Assembly (NCBI RefSeq): GCF_943737015.1
Contig: NZ_CALSFP010000001.1
Coordinates: 372,001-436,000 of the forward strand
DNA length: 64,000 bases
Direction of reading: 5' to 3'
Source: Staphylococcus sp. Marseille-Q5304
GTDB lineage: Bacteria > Bacillota > Bacilli > Staphylococcales > Staphylococcaceae
Below the pieces are notes generated by a model that was given only the letters and a program-made list of their open reading frames with translations, was not told where the DNA came from and ran no database searches. The translations under genes and the position numbers were made by a program. Positions 24,844-33,469 of the stretch are shown here, in pieces (within the stretch, counting starts at the first letter, position 1; every line of letters starts with the position of its first letter).

Positions 24844-26049
24844 TTAACTAATTTGTTCTGATTTTACGTTTTTACCGTGTAGGAAGAAGTAAAGTACTGT
24901 CATTACTAAAACAACAATAGCCATAATACCGTAAAGTTGAGCGTAACTCATTGTAGAAGTTAAGAAACCTAAAACGTAAGGACCAAAGCCAATGCCTAAA
25001 TCTAACCCAATGAAATAAGTTGAAGTAGCTATACCATACTTCTCAGGTGGAGAAACTTTAATTGCTATCGCTTGCATACATGATGAAATATTCCCGTAAC
25101 CAGCGCCTAAGAGTAGGCCAGCAATAATGAGTAGCAATCCGTTATGTGTTAAACATAAGGCCACAAATGTTAAAAATAAACAAATAAATGCAGGATAAGC
25201 TACAACATTTTCGTTTTTATCATCCATTAATCTACCAGCAATTGGACGTGTGATTAATGAAGCAATCGCATAAAAAATAAAGAAGTAACTTGAAAGTGCT
25301 ACGAGGTGAATTTCTTCAGCAAAAAATTGTAAGAATGTTAATATGGAAGCATATGTTAAACCTGCAATTAACATAATTAACGCGATAGGCAATGCTTCTT
25401 TAGCAATATAATTATGAATACTTAAAGCACTATGTTGATTTGTTGTTTTATTGTTCGTTGGCGTTATGTCGAATTTGATATTTACGAAGAAAGTAATGAT
25501 TAAACTAATAATCCCACAAACTAGACAAATCACAAATAGTAACTCAATTGGGAAACTGTGAATTAAAAGCAATCCGAAAAATGGTCCAATCGCAGCACCA
25601 ATGACAAGACTCAATGAAAATAAACTTATGCCTTCACTCTTACGTTCAGGCGGTGTTACAAATGCAGCAATGGTACCTGTTGCTGTAGTCGTTATACCCG
25701 TAGCAATACCATTTATGAGACGGGTGAACATGAGTAAACCAAGGGAACCTTGTATAAAGTAGAAAAGTTGCGTAATAATTAGAAAGCCTAGGCCTATTAA
25801 TAAAATCTTTTTAGGTCCTAATTTATTAACGAATCTACCTGTCGCAAAGCGTCCGATGAGAGATCCGATAATGAATAAACCAGATACCAACCCTGCGATA
25901 CTATCAGATGCGTGATATTCAGATTTAGTATAGCTAGCAATAATAACTATAAGTAAATACATACACAAATAGATTAAAAAATTAGTAATAAAGTTAATGT
26001 TAAAACTCTTCGTCCAAATAGGTGTTTTGGTTGAAGCTGCTTGTGTCAT
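24844..26049 (-). CDS. MFS transporter
   Basis: A 401-residue major facilitator with about twelve helices. The loop 2-3 motif is seen as GRFATGRFVNKLGPKKIL, and a second related loop RPIAGRLMDDKNENV lies in the second half. It is probably a drug or metabolite exporter, given co-expression with a MarR-type repressor. Its ATG directly follows the stop of that gene (TAAATG), with GGAGGACAAT inside the upstream gene. The substrate is not predictable. A terminator of the GTCTGAGAC family follows. Confidence 0.88.
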   Translation of the reverse strand: MTQAASTKTPIWTKSFNINFITNFLIYLCMYLLIVIIASYTKSEYHASDSIAGLVSGLFIIGSLIGRFATGRFVNKLGPKKILLIGLGFLIITQLFYFIQGSLGLLMFTRLINGIATGITTTATGTIAAFVTPPERKSEGISLFSLSLVIGAAIGPFFGLLLIHSFPIELLFVICLVCGIISLIITFFVNIKFDITPTNNKTTNQHSALSIHNYIAKEALPIALIMLIAGLTYASILTFLQFFAEEIHLVALSSYFFIFYAIASLITRPIAGRLMDDKNENVVAYPAFICLFLTFVALCLTHNGLLLIIAGLLLGAGYGNISSCMQAIAIKVSPPEKYGIATSTYFIGLDLGIGFGPYVLGFLTSTMSYAQLYGIMAIVVLVMTVLYFFLHGKNVKSEQIS

Positions 26050-26484
26050 TTAATTGTCCTCCATTCCGATAATACTTTCATGAATTAATTCCATAGTTTG
26101 AACTGTAGTTTTGATTTGTTCTTCTGAGATAGCTACATTTTGAAGTATGTCATTTTGTACCTGTTCGATACGATGTAAAATTTCGCGGTATAGCTCTTGA
26201 CCCTCAGGTGATAGTGATAGTATTTTTTCTCTTTTATCACTGCCTTGTTCAATGTGGAGTAAAGACTTTTCAGAGAGTACCTTTAATATCTTTCGGGTCG
26301 TTGGTTTCTCAATTGCACGACGTTTTGAAATTTGTACCAATGTCGTTGGTCCATTCATTGCAATATCTTTTAAAATGAGCCACTGTGCAGAATAAAGGTT
26401 AAATTCATCAAAAATTGGCTGTAATTGTTTAATATACGGTCGATACATAGCAGTAAATTGATTAAATAAAGAATTCGCTCCCAT
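26050..26484 (-). CDS. MarR-family transcription regulator
   Basis: A 144-residue dimeric winged-helix regulator. It has the MarR core: LYSAQWLILKDIA helix, QISKRRAIEKPTTRKILKVLSEKSLL recognition region and the wing GSDKREKILSLSPEG. ATG 26484 with AAGGAGGATCTT upstream is chosen. The longer frame from 26565 would run through the operator. A perfect 19-bp palindrome at 26504-26522 directly before the ribosome binding site suggests autorepression and control of the adjoining MFS gene. Confidence 0.9.
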   Translation of the reverse strand: MGANSLFNQFTAMYRPYIKQLQPIFDEFNLYSAQWLILKDIAMNGPTTLVQISKRRAIEKPTTRKILKVLSEKSLLHIEQGSDKREKILSLSPEGQELYREILHRIEQVQNDILQNVAISEEQIKTTVQTMELIHESIIGMEDN

Positions 26485-26503
26485 AAGATCCTCCTTAAAA
26501 ATA

Positions 26504-26522
26504 TAGTTAGCTAAGCTAACTA
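26504..26522. promoter_or_regulatory. palindromic operator of the MarR-MFS operon
   Basis: TAGTTAGCT, one base, then its exact complement AGCTAACTA. On the minus strand TTGCTT and TAGAAT spaced by 17 bp lie just upstream, so the palindrome falls close to the transcription start, where a MarR dimer would block initiation. Confidence 0.8.
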
Positions 26523-26732
26523 TTTGGACGTATATTATTCTACGACTTTTATCCATACAAAGCAATAGCTTATTTCAAATTCCTTTAGAAAAACATTATT
26601 TTAATGCAATAAAGTTTTGTTTAAGTGGAAGAATAAAATAACATATGATTAATCAATATTATTGTTTTAAACGAGTAAAGTGTAAGCGAATTTGTTAAGA
26701 TAAAACAAAGCTATAAAGATAGGAGTGAGGCT

Positions 26733-27506
26733 ATGGATGATTTGAAATTGGACCACATCATTCACTATGTCCAGAATTTAAATGACTTTAATTATCCAGG
26801 TCATTTGTTTAAGTTGTATCAAGGTGGGCAGCATGAAAAGTTAGGTACATACAATCGTTTAGCATTTATAGATAATACTTATTTAGAGTTATTAGATGTC
26901 CATAAACCTCAATTATTAAAAAAGGTAGTTAAAACTGAAGAAGGTCGTGTAACGTTTCCGTCTAAAATTGTGCAAGATAACTTTCGCCAAGGGATAAAAA
27001 ATATAGCGTTTCGAACTCAAGATATTGATCAAGTGAAACAAAGTTTGGAATTAAGAAATGTTGATGTGATTGGGCCAGTAAAGATGCAACGTGAAAATAG
27101 AAGAGGTAAACGTTTAACGTGGCGCGTTCTATATATTGCTGATCCTGATTACCGAGTTAAGCCACCGTTCTTCATTCAATGGGATGATGCAGATGGGGTC
27201 AGAGCTAAAAAGATTGATCCATACGCTCAAAATGAATTTAAGGTACATGGAATCAAGATTAATAGTACTGAACGTAAACATACTGTAGCAAAATGGAAAA
27301 ATTGGTTTGATATGGAAGTCGTGGATGAAACAGATCATTACACGACAATGAAATTGAAACATGACGATATACTTTATCACATTTATGACGGAGATTTTTC
27401 AGGTTATAAGACTATTTTATTGAAAGATAAAAAGACAACTTCTTCATATACATTAATCATTCGAGGCGCCACATATCAGTTTACTGCAGACAGTGAAAAG
27501 GAATGA
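26733..27506 (+). CDS. VOC superfamily (glyoxalase-like) protein
   Basis: A 257-residue protein beginning LDHIIHYVQNL, the first strand of a vicinal-oxygen-chelate fold, with YLELLDV and IAFRTQDIDQV as further paired strands. The length fits two repeated VOC modules. Metal ligands could be His8 or His11 in the first strand and Glu in YLELL, though a full ligand set was not confirmed. AGGAGTGAGG precedes the ATG. It is divergent from the MarR gene. The substrate is unknown, and a role in electrophile detoxification is only a family-level guess. Confidence 0.75.
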   Translation: MDDLKLDHIIHYVQNLNDFNYPGHLFKLYQGGQHEKLGTYNRLAFIDNTYLELLDVHKPQLLKKVVKTEEGRVTFPSKIVQDNFRQGIKNIAFRTQDIDQVKQSLELRNVDVIGPVKMQRENRRGKRLTWRVLYIADPDYRVKPPFFIQWDDADGVRAKKIDPYAQNEFKVHGIKINSTERKHTVAKWKNWFDMEVVDETDHYTTMKLKHDDILYHIYDGDFSGYKTILLKDKKTTSSYTLIIRGATYQFTADSEKE

Positions 27507-27884
27507 ATTTGATTCGCGCATTAGTATCTAAAAGTATATTTGAGTGTTAAAATAGAGAAGTAAGCGGTAGCGTGTTTTGAACGCCAATTTGGGCTTGATG
27601 GAGCATTGTTAAACAGACAATTATTTAAATCAATTGATGAATCAGTCCTACGTAAATAATGTACGTATGAGCAAAATTAGCACAGGTTATTCATGCTCAT
27701 TTTATTGCATAACTATACTTCAAATTAAAAAGAAAAGCACACAAGAAATAACGTATTAAAATGAAGCAATACCGTAAAATAAGTGCTGTAAGGTATATCT
27801 CATTAGCATGTTTTATTATGTGAAAGTATGCATTAAGCGATGTATAATAAAATGGAGTGTAACGATAAAGGAGAATTTCGGTTT
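27507..27884. other. intergenic region between the VOC gene and femX
   Basis: A 378-bp AT-rich region. ATGAGCA (27667-27673) and TGCTCAT (27694-27700) form a hairpin with a 20-nt loop followed by TTTATT, a weak terminator. TATAAT at 27843-27848 is the probable femX -10. No ORF was recognised. Confidence 0.5.
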
Positions 27885-29135
27885 ATGGAAAAGATAAATA
27901 TCACAGATCAAGAACACGATGCGTTTGTTAAAGCACATCCACAAGGAGATTTACTACAATTAACAAAGTGGGCAGAAACAAAAAAGCTCACGGGTTGGTA
28001 TTCTAAAAGAGTAGCAGTAGGAGAATCAGGTGAAATTGTTGGAGTAGCCCAACTATTATTTAAAAAAATACCTAAACTACCTTATACACTATGTTACGTA
28101 TCTAGAGGTTTTGTAACTGATTATAGTAATAAGTTAGCTTTAGAAACCTTACTAGAAGCTACAATTCAAATCGCTAAAGAAGAAAAAGCTTATACAATTA
28201 AAATTGATCCCGACGTAGAAGTTGATAATGGCGCGGATGCATTAAAACATTTAAATGAGCTTGGATTTAAACACAAAGGTTTTAAAGAAGGTTTATCGAA
28301 AGACTATATCCAACCTCGGATGACAATGATAACACCAATCGATAAGTCTGATGATGAATTAATGCAAAGTTTCGAAAGAAGAAACCGTTCTAAAGTTAGA
28401 CTTTCATTAAAAAGAGGCACTAAAGTTGAACGTTCAAATCGTGAAGGCTTAAAAACATTTGCGGAATTAATGAAAATAACGGGTGAACGCGACGGCTTCT
28501 TAACAAGAGACATTAGCTACTTCCAAAATATTTACGATGCTTTAAACCCTGACGGAGATGCTGAACTGTTCTTAGTAAAATTAGAACCAAAAGAAGTCTT
28601 GAAAGACTTACGAGACGAAAGACAGAATAGTGAAGAAGAAAAATCACGTTTATTAGAGAAAAAGCAAAACAAAAAAGTATTAAATAAAATTAACGATGCA
28701 GATAACAAAATTGCAAAAACACAAGAGTTGATAGACGAAATGGAAGAGTTAGAAGAGAAACATCCTGATGGTATGTATTTATCTGGCGCTTTACTCATGT
28801 TTGCAGGAAATAAATCTTATTATTTATATGGTGCTTCTTCAAATGAATATCGTAACTTCTTACCTAACCATCATATGCAGTATGAGATGATGCGTTTTGC
28901 AAGAGAACGTGGAGCAACAACATATGATTTCGGTGGCACAGACAATAATCCAGATAAAGACTCATCGCATTACGGTCTTTGGACATTTAAAAAGGTATGG
29001 GGCACATATCTAAGCGAAAAGATTGGTGAATTTGACTATGTGTTAAATAAACCATTATACCAAGCTATTGAGAATGTAAAACCGAAACTGACAAAAGCTA
29101 AAATCAACCTTTCTAGAAAACTAAAAAGAAAATAA
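27885..29135 (+). CDS. femX: FemX, first glycyltransferase of the pentaglycine bridge
   Basis: A 416-residue peptidyltransferase that uses glycyl-tRNA to add the first glycine to the lysine side chain of lipid II. It is also called FmhB and is essential in S. aureus. Two GNAT-like halves are split by a Lys/Glu-rich antiparallel coiled coil at about residues 236-290. Matching blocks are DLLQLTKWAETKKLTGWY, DYIQPRMTMITPIDK, ERRNRSKVRLSLKRGT, TGERDGFLTRDISYF, LSGALLMFAG and TYDFGGTDNN. ATG 27885 is used, with AAAGGAG 11 nt upstream, because it gives the MEKINIT start; the frame opens earlier at 27840. Confidence 0.95.
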   Translation: MEKINITDQEHDAFVKAHPQGDLLQLTKWAETKKLTGWYSKRVAVGESGEIVGVAQLLFKKIPKLPYTLCYVSRGFVTDYSNKLALETLLEATIQIAKEEKAYTIKIDPDVEVDNGADALKHLNELGFKHKGFKEGLSKDYIQPRMTMITPIDKSDDELMQSFERRNRSKVRLSLKRGTKVERSNREGLKTFAELMKITGERDGFLTRDISYFQNIYDALNPDGDAELFLVKLEPKEVLKDLRDERQNSEEEKSRLLEKKQNKKVLNKINDADNKIAKTQELIDEMEELEEKHPDGMYLSGALLMFAGNKSYYLYGASSNEYRNFLPNHHMQYEMMRFARERGATTYDFGGTDNNPDKDSSHYGLWTFKKVWGTYLSEKIGEFDYVLNKPLYQAIENVKPKLTKAKINLSRKLKRK

Positions 29136-29170
29136 TCGTTAGGTTTACAAAATTTTATAATCTAATTAAC

Positions 29171-29270
29171 ACTCTATAAAGTTGTGAAAGCTAAAATGTT
29201 AATCGTGGTTAATATCATGCAATTTATTTACATGATTCACGATTACATATTCACAATTTTATAGAGTTTT
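29171..29270 (+). terminator. long imperfect palindrome downstream of femX
   Basis: Outer arms of 18 bp (29171-29188 and 29250-29267) differ at one wobble position. Inside are AATCGTG/CACGATT (29201-29207, 29238-29244) and ATCATG/CATGAT (29214-29219, 29231-29236), so almost 100 nt can fold as one long hairpin ending in TTTT. It may terminate femX or protect its 3' end. Confidence 0.6.
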
Positions 29271-29290
29271 TACATATTTAACCGATAATA

Positions 29291-29318
29291 AAAAAACATT
29301 TCCAGTAAATGTTTTTTT
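29291..29318 (+). terminator. second terminator before the RND gene
   Basis: AAACATTT and AAATGTTT flank a 5-nt loop, followed by T7, in 29291-29318. Confidence 0.7.
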
Positions 29319-29400
29319 ATTTGTTATGAATTATGTATTTTATTGAACTTAATTATGTTAAATTGGGTGTAATACTATAAAAAGGAGAGGGGATTCATGC

Positions 29401-32400
29401 ATGATTAAAAAATTGCTGCAATTTTCATTAGGAAACAAATTTGCAATTTTCCTAATGGTATTGCTCGTCATTTTAGGTGGGGTATATTCAAGTGTGAAGA
29501 TGAAACTTGAATTGTTACCCGATGTTGAGCCACCGATGATTACAGTACAAACAACAATGGAAGGTGCTACACCACAGACTGTTAAAGAAGAAGTCAGTGA
29601 TAAAATTGACGATCAAGTCAGGTCAATGGCGAAAGTGAAAAATGTTGAAGCTGAATCAGATCAGAATGCGTCTATGGTAAAAGTAGAATATGATCAAGGT
29701 ACAGACTTAGATAAAGTAGAAAATGATTTAAAAAAAGAATTGGATAAAATATCATTCAAAGATGGTGTTAAAGAACCTGAACTTGTCAGAAATTCAATGA
29801 ATGCTTTTCCAATCGTAGCGTACTCATTTACTACTAAGGATAATAACTTGAAAAAAACTACAAGTGAAGTTAAAAAGAACCTTATCCCTAAATTACAAAC
29901 GGTAGATGGTGTTCAGAACGTACAAATTAACGGTGATACAAACCGTGAAGTATCAATTAAATTCGATCAAGATAAATTGAAGAAAAAAGGCTTAACAGCT
30001 GATAACGTTCAACAATACATAAAGAGTGCGACGAACGAAACACCATTAGGTTTGTTCCAATTCAATAAAACTGAAAAATCGATCGTTATTGATGGTCAAT
30101 TTAAATCAGTAAAAGGATTGAAAAATTTAGAAATACCTTTATCTGCTTCAAGTATGTCTAGTGGTCAACAAGGAGACAAAGGTGATTCACAAGGTGGCTC
30201 ACAAGGGGGCTCTCAAGGTAGCTCAAGTGGTTCAATGCAACAAAGTGCTTCTAGCCCACAAGCAGCTAGCAGTGCTAAAGGTATGCCATCTGTTAAATTA
30301 AAAGAAGTCGCTAATGTTTCAATAGGAGACAATAGAGAGTCTATCTCTAAAACGAATGGCAAAGATGCAATAAATGTTCAAATTATTAAAGCACAAGATG
30401 CGAATACTGTTCAAGTTGCAAAAGATACGAAGAAGGAAATTGATGAATTTACTAAACGTAATCCAAATATTAAAGATACGAAAGTAATGGATACTGCGAA
30501 ACCTATTGAAGATGCGATTTATACAATGGTTGAAAAGGCATTACTCGGTACAATATTTGCGATTATCGTTATCTTATTATTCTTAAGAAACATCAAGACG
30601 ACGCTGATTTCAATCGTATCTATCCCGATGTCTATATTAATCGCAATGGTTGCACTAAAACTTGCTGATGTATCGTTAAACATCTTAACTTTAGGAGCCT
30701 TAACTATAGCGATAGGACGAGTAATTGATGATTCCATTGTTGTAGTGGAGAACATATATAGGAGATTGTCCGATAAAAATGAACAATTACAAGGCGGTCG
30801 TTTGATTACAAGTGCAACAGCTGAAGTGTTTAAACCGATTTTATCTTCTACGCTTGTAACGATTGTCGTATTTTTACCTCTAGCATTTGTAACCGGTACA
30901 GTAGGAGAGATGTTTAGACCGTTTGCATTAGCGATTGCATTCAGTTTATTAGCATCATTACTCGTTGCCATTACAATTATTCCAGCTTTAAGTGCGACAC
31001 TATTTAAAAATGGAGTAAAACGCAAGCAAGAAGAAACACTAGGTTCAATTGGTAAAGGCTATAAAAAAGTATTAAGTTGGGCATTAAATCATAAATGGTT
31101 AGTGATGATTATTACAACTGTACTACTATTTGCTAGTATTGCTTTAGGAGCCGCAAAATTAGGTACAAGTTTCATTTCAAGTGGGGAAGACAAGTATATG
31201 GCTTTAACATATACACCTAAGCCTGGCGAAACGAAGAAAAGTGTACTGAAGCATGCTAAACAAGTACAAAAATATTTAAATGGTAAAGATAAAGTTAAGA
31301 CAGTTGAATATTCTGTGGGAGGTAAATCACCTTCAGACCCAACAGGTACGTCTAATAATATGGCTATCATGGTCGAATACGATAAAGACACGAAAAACTT
31401 TGATAAAGAGCCTGATAAAGTATTGAAACATATAGAAAAATTCCATCAACCTGGAGAATGGGGTAACCAAGACATGAGTGGTGGCGGTGGCACTAACAAT
31501 AAACTAGAAATTACAGTCACAGGCCCTACACTTGACTCTATTAAAGGTACAGTTAAGAAAATGGAATCAAAAATGAAAGATATGAAAGGTTTAGCAAATG
31601 TTAAATCAGACTTAACCGAAACCTATGATCAGTATGATCTTAAAGTTGATCATAATAAAGCGAGTCAATATGGTTTATCTGCTTCACAACTTGCGATGAG
31701 TCTAAATGAAAATACACCAGAACAAACAGTTTCAACAGTAAAAGACCACGGTAAAAAAGTAGATGTGAAGATTAAACAAGATAAAGAAACACATTGGACT
31801 AAAAACAAACTTAAAAATACAGAAATTCAAACACCAACAGGTAAATCAATTAAACTGAGCGATGTAGCTGAATTGAAGAAATCAACAACACCAAACAAAG
31901 TTATGACTAAAGCTGGAGATCAAGCAACAACCGTATCCGCCAAAGTTACTGACAAAGATGTTGGTGGCGTTTCTCAAAAAGTAATTTCTAAAGTGAACTC
32001 AATTGATAAGCCTAGCAATGTGAAAGTTAATGTAGGTGGGGCAAGCGAAGATATTGGTAAAGCAATGACTCAATTATTAGTAGCAATGCTCGCTGCAATA
32101 ATCATTGTCTATCTCGTATTAGTATTAACGTTTAAAGGTGCTTTAGCACCACTAACTATACTGTTCTCATTACCATATACAGTAATTGGGGTAGTAATTG
32201 CCCTTGTGGTGACAGGTGAAACTGTTTCAGTTTCAAGTATGATAGGTATGTTAATGCTAATCGGTATCGTTGTCACTAACGCAATCGTTTTAATTGACCG
32301 CGTCATCAACAAAGAACGTGAAGGATTAAATATGAAAGATGCATTACTAGAAGCTGGTGGAACGAGAATTAGACCAATTCTCATGACAGCATTAGCTACG

Positions 32401-32586
32401 ATTTGTGCTTTAATACCATTACTTTTCGGGGAAAATAGTTCAATTATTATCTCTAAAGGTATGGCAGCTACAGTAGTTGGAGGACTCATTTCTTCAACGC
32501 TATTAACTTTAATCGTAGTACCAGTGATTTATGAGATTCTATTCGCAATCAAACATAAATTCACAAGACGTAAATCTAAAAAGTAA
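29401..32586 (+). CDS. RND-family efflux transporter (AcrB/SwrC-like)
   Basis: A 1061-residue resistance-nodulation-division pump with helix 1 at about residues 12-30, a large extracellular loop, a helix bundle at about 375-560, a second large loop and a final bundle. The proton-relay pair is visible as Asp443-Asp444 (GRVIDDSIVVVENIYRR). Residues about 249-302 are a Ser/Gln/Gly-rich low-complexity insert inside the first external loop. Gram-positive relatives such as Bacillus SwrC export amphipathic compounds, so a lipid or surfactin-like substrate is plausible. GAGGGG precedes ATG 29401; an out-of-frame ATG at 29397 ends after three codons. Confidence 0.92.
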   Translation: MIKKLLQFSLGNKFAIFLMVLLVILGGVYSSVKMKLELLPDVEPPMITVQTTMEGATPQTVKEEVSDKIDDQVRSMAKVKNVEAESDQNASMVKVEYDQGTDLDKVENDLKKELDKISFKDGVKEPELVRNSMNAFPIVAYSFTTKDNNLKKTTSEVKKNLIPKLQTVDGVQNVQINGDTNREVSIKFDQDKLKKKGLTADNVQQYIKSATNETPLGLFQFNKTEKSIVIDGQFKSVKGLKNLEIPLSASSMSSGQQGDKGDSQGGSQGGSQGSSSGSMQQSASSPQAASSAKGMPSVKLKEVANVSIGDNRESISKTNGKDAINVQIIKAQDANTVQVAKDTKKEIDEFTKRNPNIKDTKVMDTAKPIEDAIYTMVEKALLGTIFAIIVILLFLRNIKTTLISIVSIPMSILIAMVALKLADVSLNILTLGALTIAIGRVIDDSIVVVENIYRRLSDKNEQLQGGRLITSATAEVFKPILSSTLVTIVVFLPLAFVTGTVGEMFRPFALAIAFSLLASLLVAITIIPALSATLFKNGVKRKQEETLGSIGKGYKKVLSWALNHKWLVMIITTVLLFASIALGAAKLGTSFISSGEDKYMALTYTPKPGETKKSVLKHAKQVQKYLNGKDKVKTVEYSVGGKSPSDPTGTSNNMAIMVEYDKDTKNFDKEPDKVLKHIEKFHQPGEWGNQDMSGGGGTNNKLEITVTGPTLDSIKGTVKKMESKMKDMKGLANVKSDLTETYDQYDLKVDHNKASQYGLSASQLAMSLNENTPEQTVSTVKDHGKKVDVKIKQDKETHWTKNKLKNTEIQTPTGKSIKLSDVAELKKSTTPNKVMTKAGDQATTVSAKVTDKDVGGVSQKVISKVNSIDKPSNVKVNVGGASEDIGKAMTQLLVAMLAAIIIVYLVLVLTFKGALAPLTILFSLPYTVIGVVIALVVTGETVSVSSMIGMLMLIGIVVTNAIVLIDRVINKEREGLNMKDALLEAGGTRIRPILMTALATICALIPLLFGENSSIIISKGMAATVVGGLISSTLLTLIVVPVIYEILFAIKHKFTRRKSKK

Positions 32587-32599
32587 ATAAATATTTTAG

Positions 32600-32645
32600 C
32601 GATTCATTTCCTTGCAATTGAAGTAGGGGAATGAATCGTTTTTTA
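32600..32645 (+). terminator. terminator after the RND gene
   Basis: CGATTCATTTCC (32600-32611) pairs with GGAATGAATCG (32628-32638), with one bulge, followed by T6. Confidence 0.8.
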
Positions 32646-32656
32646 TTTTATGAAAA

Positions 32657-32707
32657 AGAAGAAAAATATGCCCTTAGAAGTAAATGAGAATTACTTCTAA
32701 GGGCATA
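32657..32707 (-). terminator. terminator of the small membrane protein gene
   Basis: A perfect 17-bp stem (32667-32683 with 32691-32707, core CCCTTAGAAGTAA) and 7-nt loop. On the minus strand it runs into TTTTTCTTC, ending the gene at 32766-33083. Confidence 0.85.
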
Positions 32708-32765
32708 AGATTTTACCAAATATATAAAAGAATCAAGTATGATAATCATTGGTTTATGAAGATAT

Positions 32766-33083
32766 TTAATAAACGATAAGCGTTAAAATAAGGTAGATAA
32801 CAAATAATGAAATTGTTATGATGTTTAGAATTTTTAATGCTTTTTCATCGTCTTTACTATGTTTAAATGCCGTAATTTCTACGTTGGCTACAATTAGCAA
32901 GAGTATGACGAACACCCACCAATTGACTAATGGGAATGAAAGCGTCGTAAGAGCCACGACAAATAATAATAATATTGCCATAATTATACGTAAAATACGT
33001 GTGATAATAGTATTCATCTTATAAATACTAATATAGCTAACGATAAGATATAATATCGGTAGTAATATGAGGTAAAGTTGCAT
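32766..33083 (-). CDS. small four-helix membrane protein of unknown function
   Basis: A 105-residue protein with four hydrophobic segments, about residues 4-20, 30-50, 53-70 and 84-104, separated by short charged turns (KMNTIITR, FKHSKDDEKALK). I do not recognise a family. AAAGGATG precedes the ATG. It lies downstream of the SE1832-like gene on the same strand with a 61-bp gap, so they may be co-transcribed. A strong terminator follows. Confidence 0.7.
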   Translation of the reverse strand: MQLYLILLPILYLIVSYISIYKMNTIITRILRIIMAILLLFVVALTTLSFPLVNWWVFVILLLIVANVEITAFKHSKDDEKALKILNIITISLFVIYLILTLIVY

Positions 33084-33144
33084 TGAATGACATCCTTTCT
33101 ATTTTCGCTCTTTATCTTAGCATGACCAGATTGCGATGACTAGG

Positions 33145-33321
33145 TTATTTATTTTCTTGTTGTCTCATTTCAGAACGAACAGATGCCATTTCTTGTTCTA
33201 TTTCATCAAGTTGACGGACCAATGGATCTACATCTTGATTGACAGATTCTCTTTTATCTAGATCATTTTGTAATCTTACATAATCATATTTAAGTTCTTC
33301 TAACTTGTCATTTAAATTCAT
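33145..33321 (-). CDS. small coiled-coil protein, SE1832-like
   Basis: A 58-residue highly charged protein beginning MNLNDKLEELKYDYVRLQN and ending MRQQENK, with heptad-like spacing of Leu, Ile and Val over most of its length. It is too short for most gene callers. AAGGAG precedes the ATG by 9 nt, and an extended -10 promoter lies upstream in the duplicated 28-bp segment. From memory it resembles the staphylococcal SE1832 family, whose function is unknown. There is no signal peptide or membrane segment, so it is cytoplasmic. Confidence 0.75.
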   Translation of the reverse strand: MNLNDKLEELKYDYVRLQNDLDKRESVNQDVDPLVRQLDEIEQEMASVRSEMRQQENK

Positions 33322-33357
33322 CTGAGTTGACTCCTTTTTTGAAAACTATTCAATACT

Positions 33358-33385
33358 TTATTTTAATATAAATTATAACACGAAA
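33358..33385 (-). repeat. 28-bp promoter segment, second copy
   Basis: Identical to 19741-19768. On the minus strand it carries TGTTATAAT with TATAAT at 33377-33372, about 50 bp upstream of the 58-residue coiled-coil gene. Confidence 0.7.
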
Positions 33386-33469
33386 CTGAAAGCTTCTAAA
33401 ATAGACACAATTTATGTTAAAGTATGAAAATGTAATGAAAACGAAATATAAAATGAAAGAAGGATTATT

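Noticed and set aside
27507..27884. Riboswitch or T-box upstream of femX
   Set aside because: No T-box core sequence or recognised riboswitch motif was found; only a weak hairpin and a -10 box are present.
30519..31025. 168-codon minus-strand ORF inside the RND gene
   Set aside because: Antisense shadow of hydrophobic helices; no ribosome site and no family resemblance.
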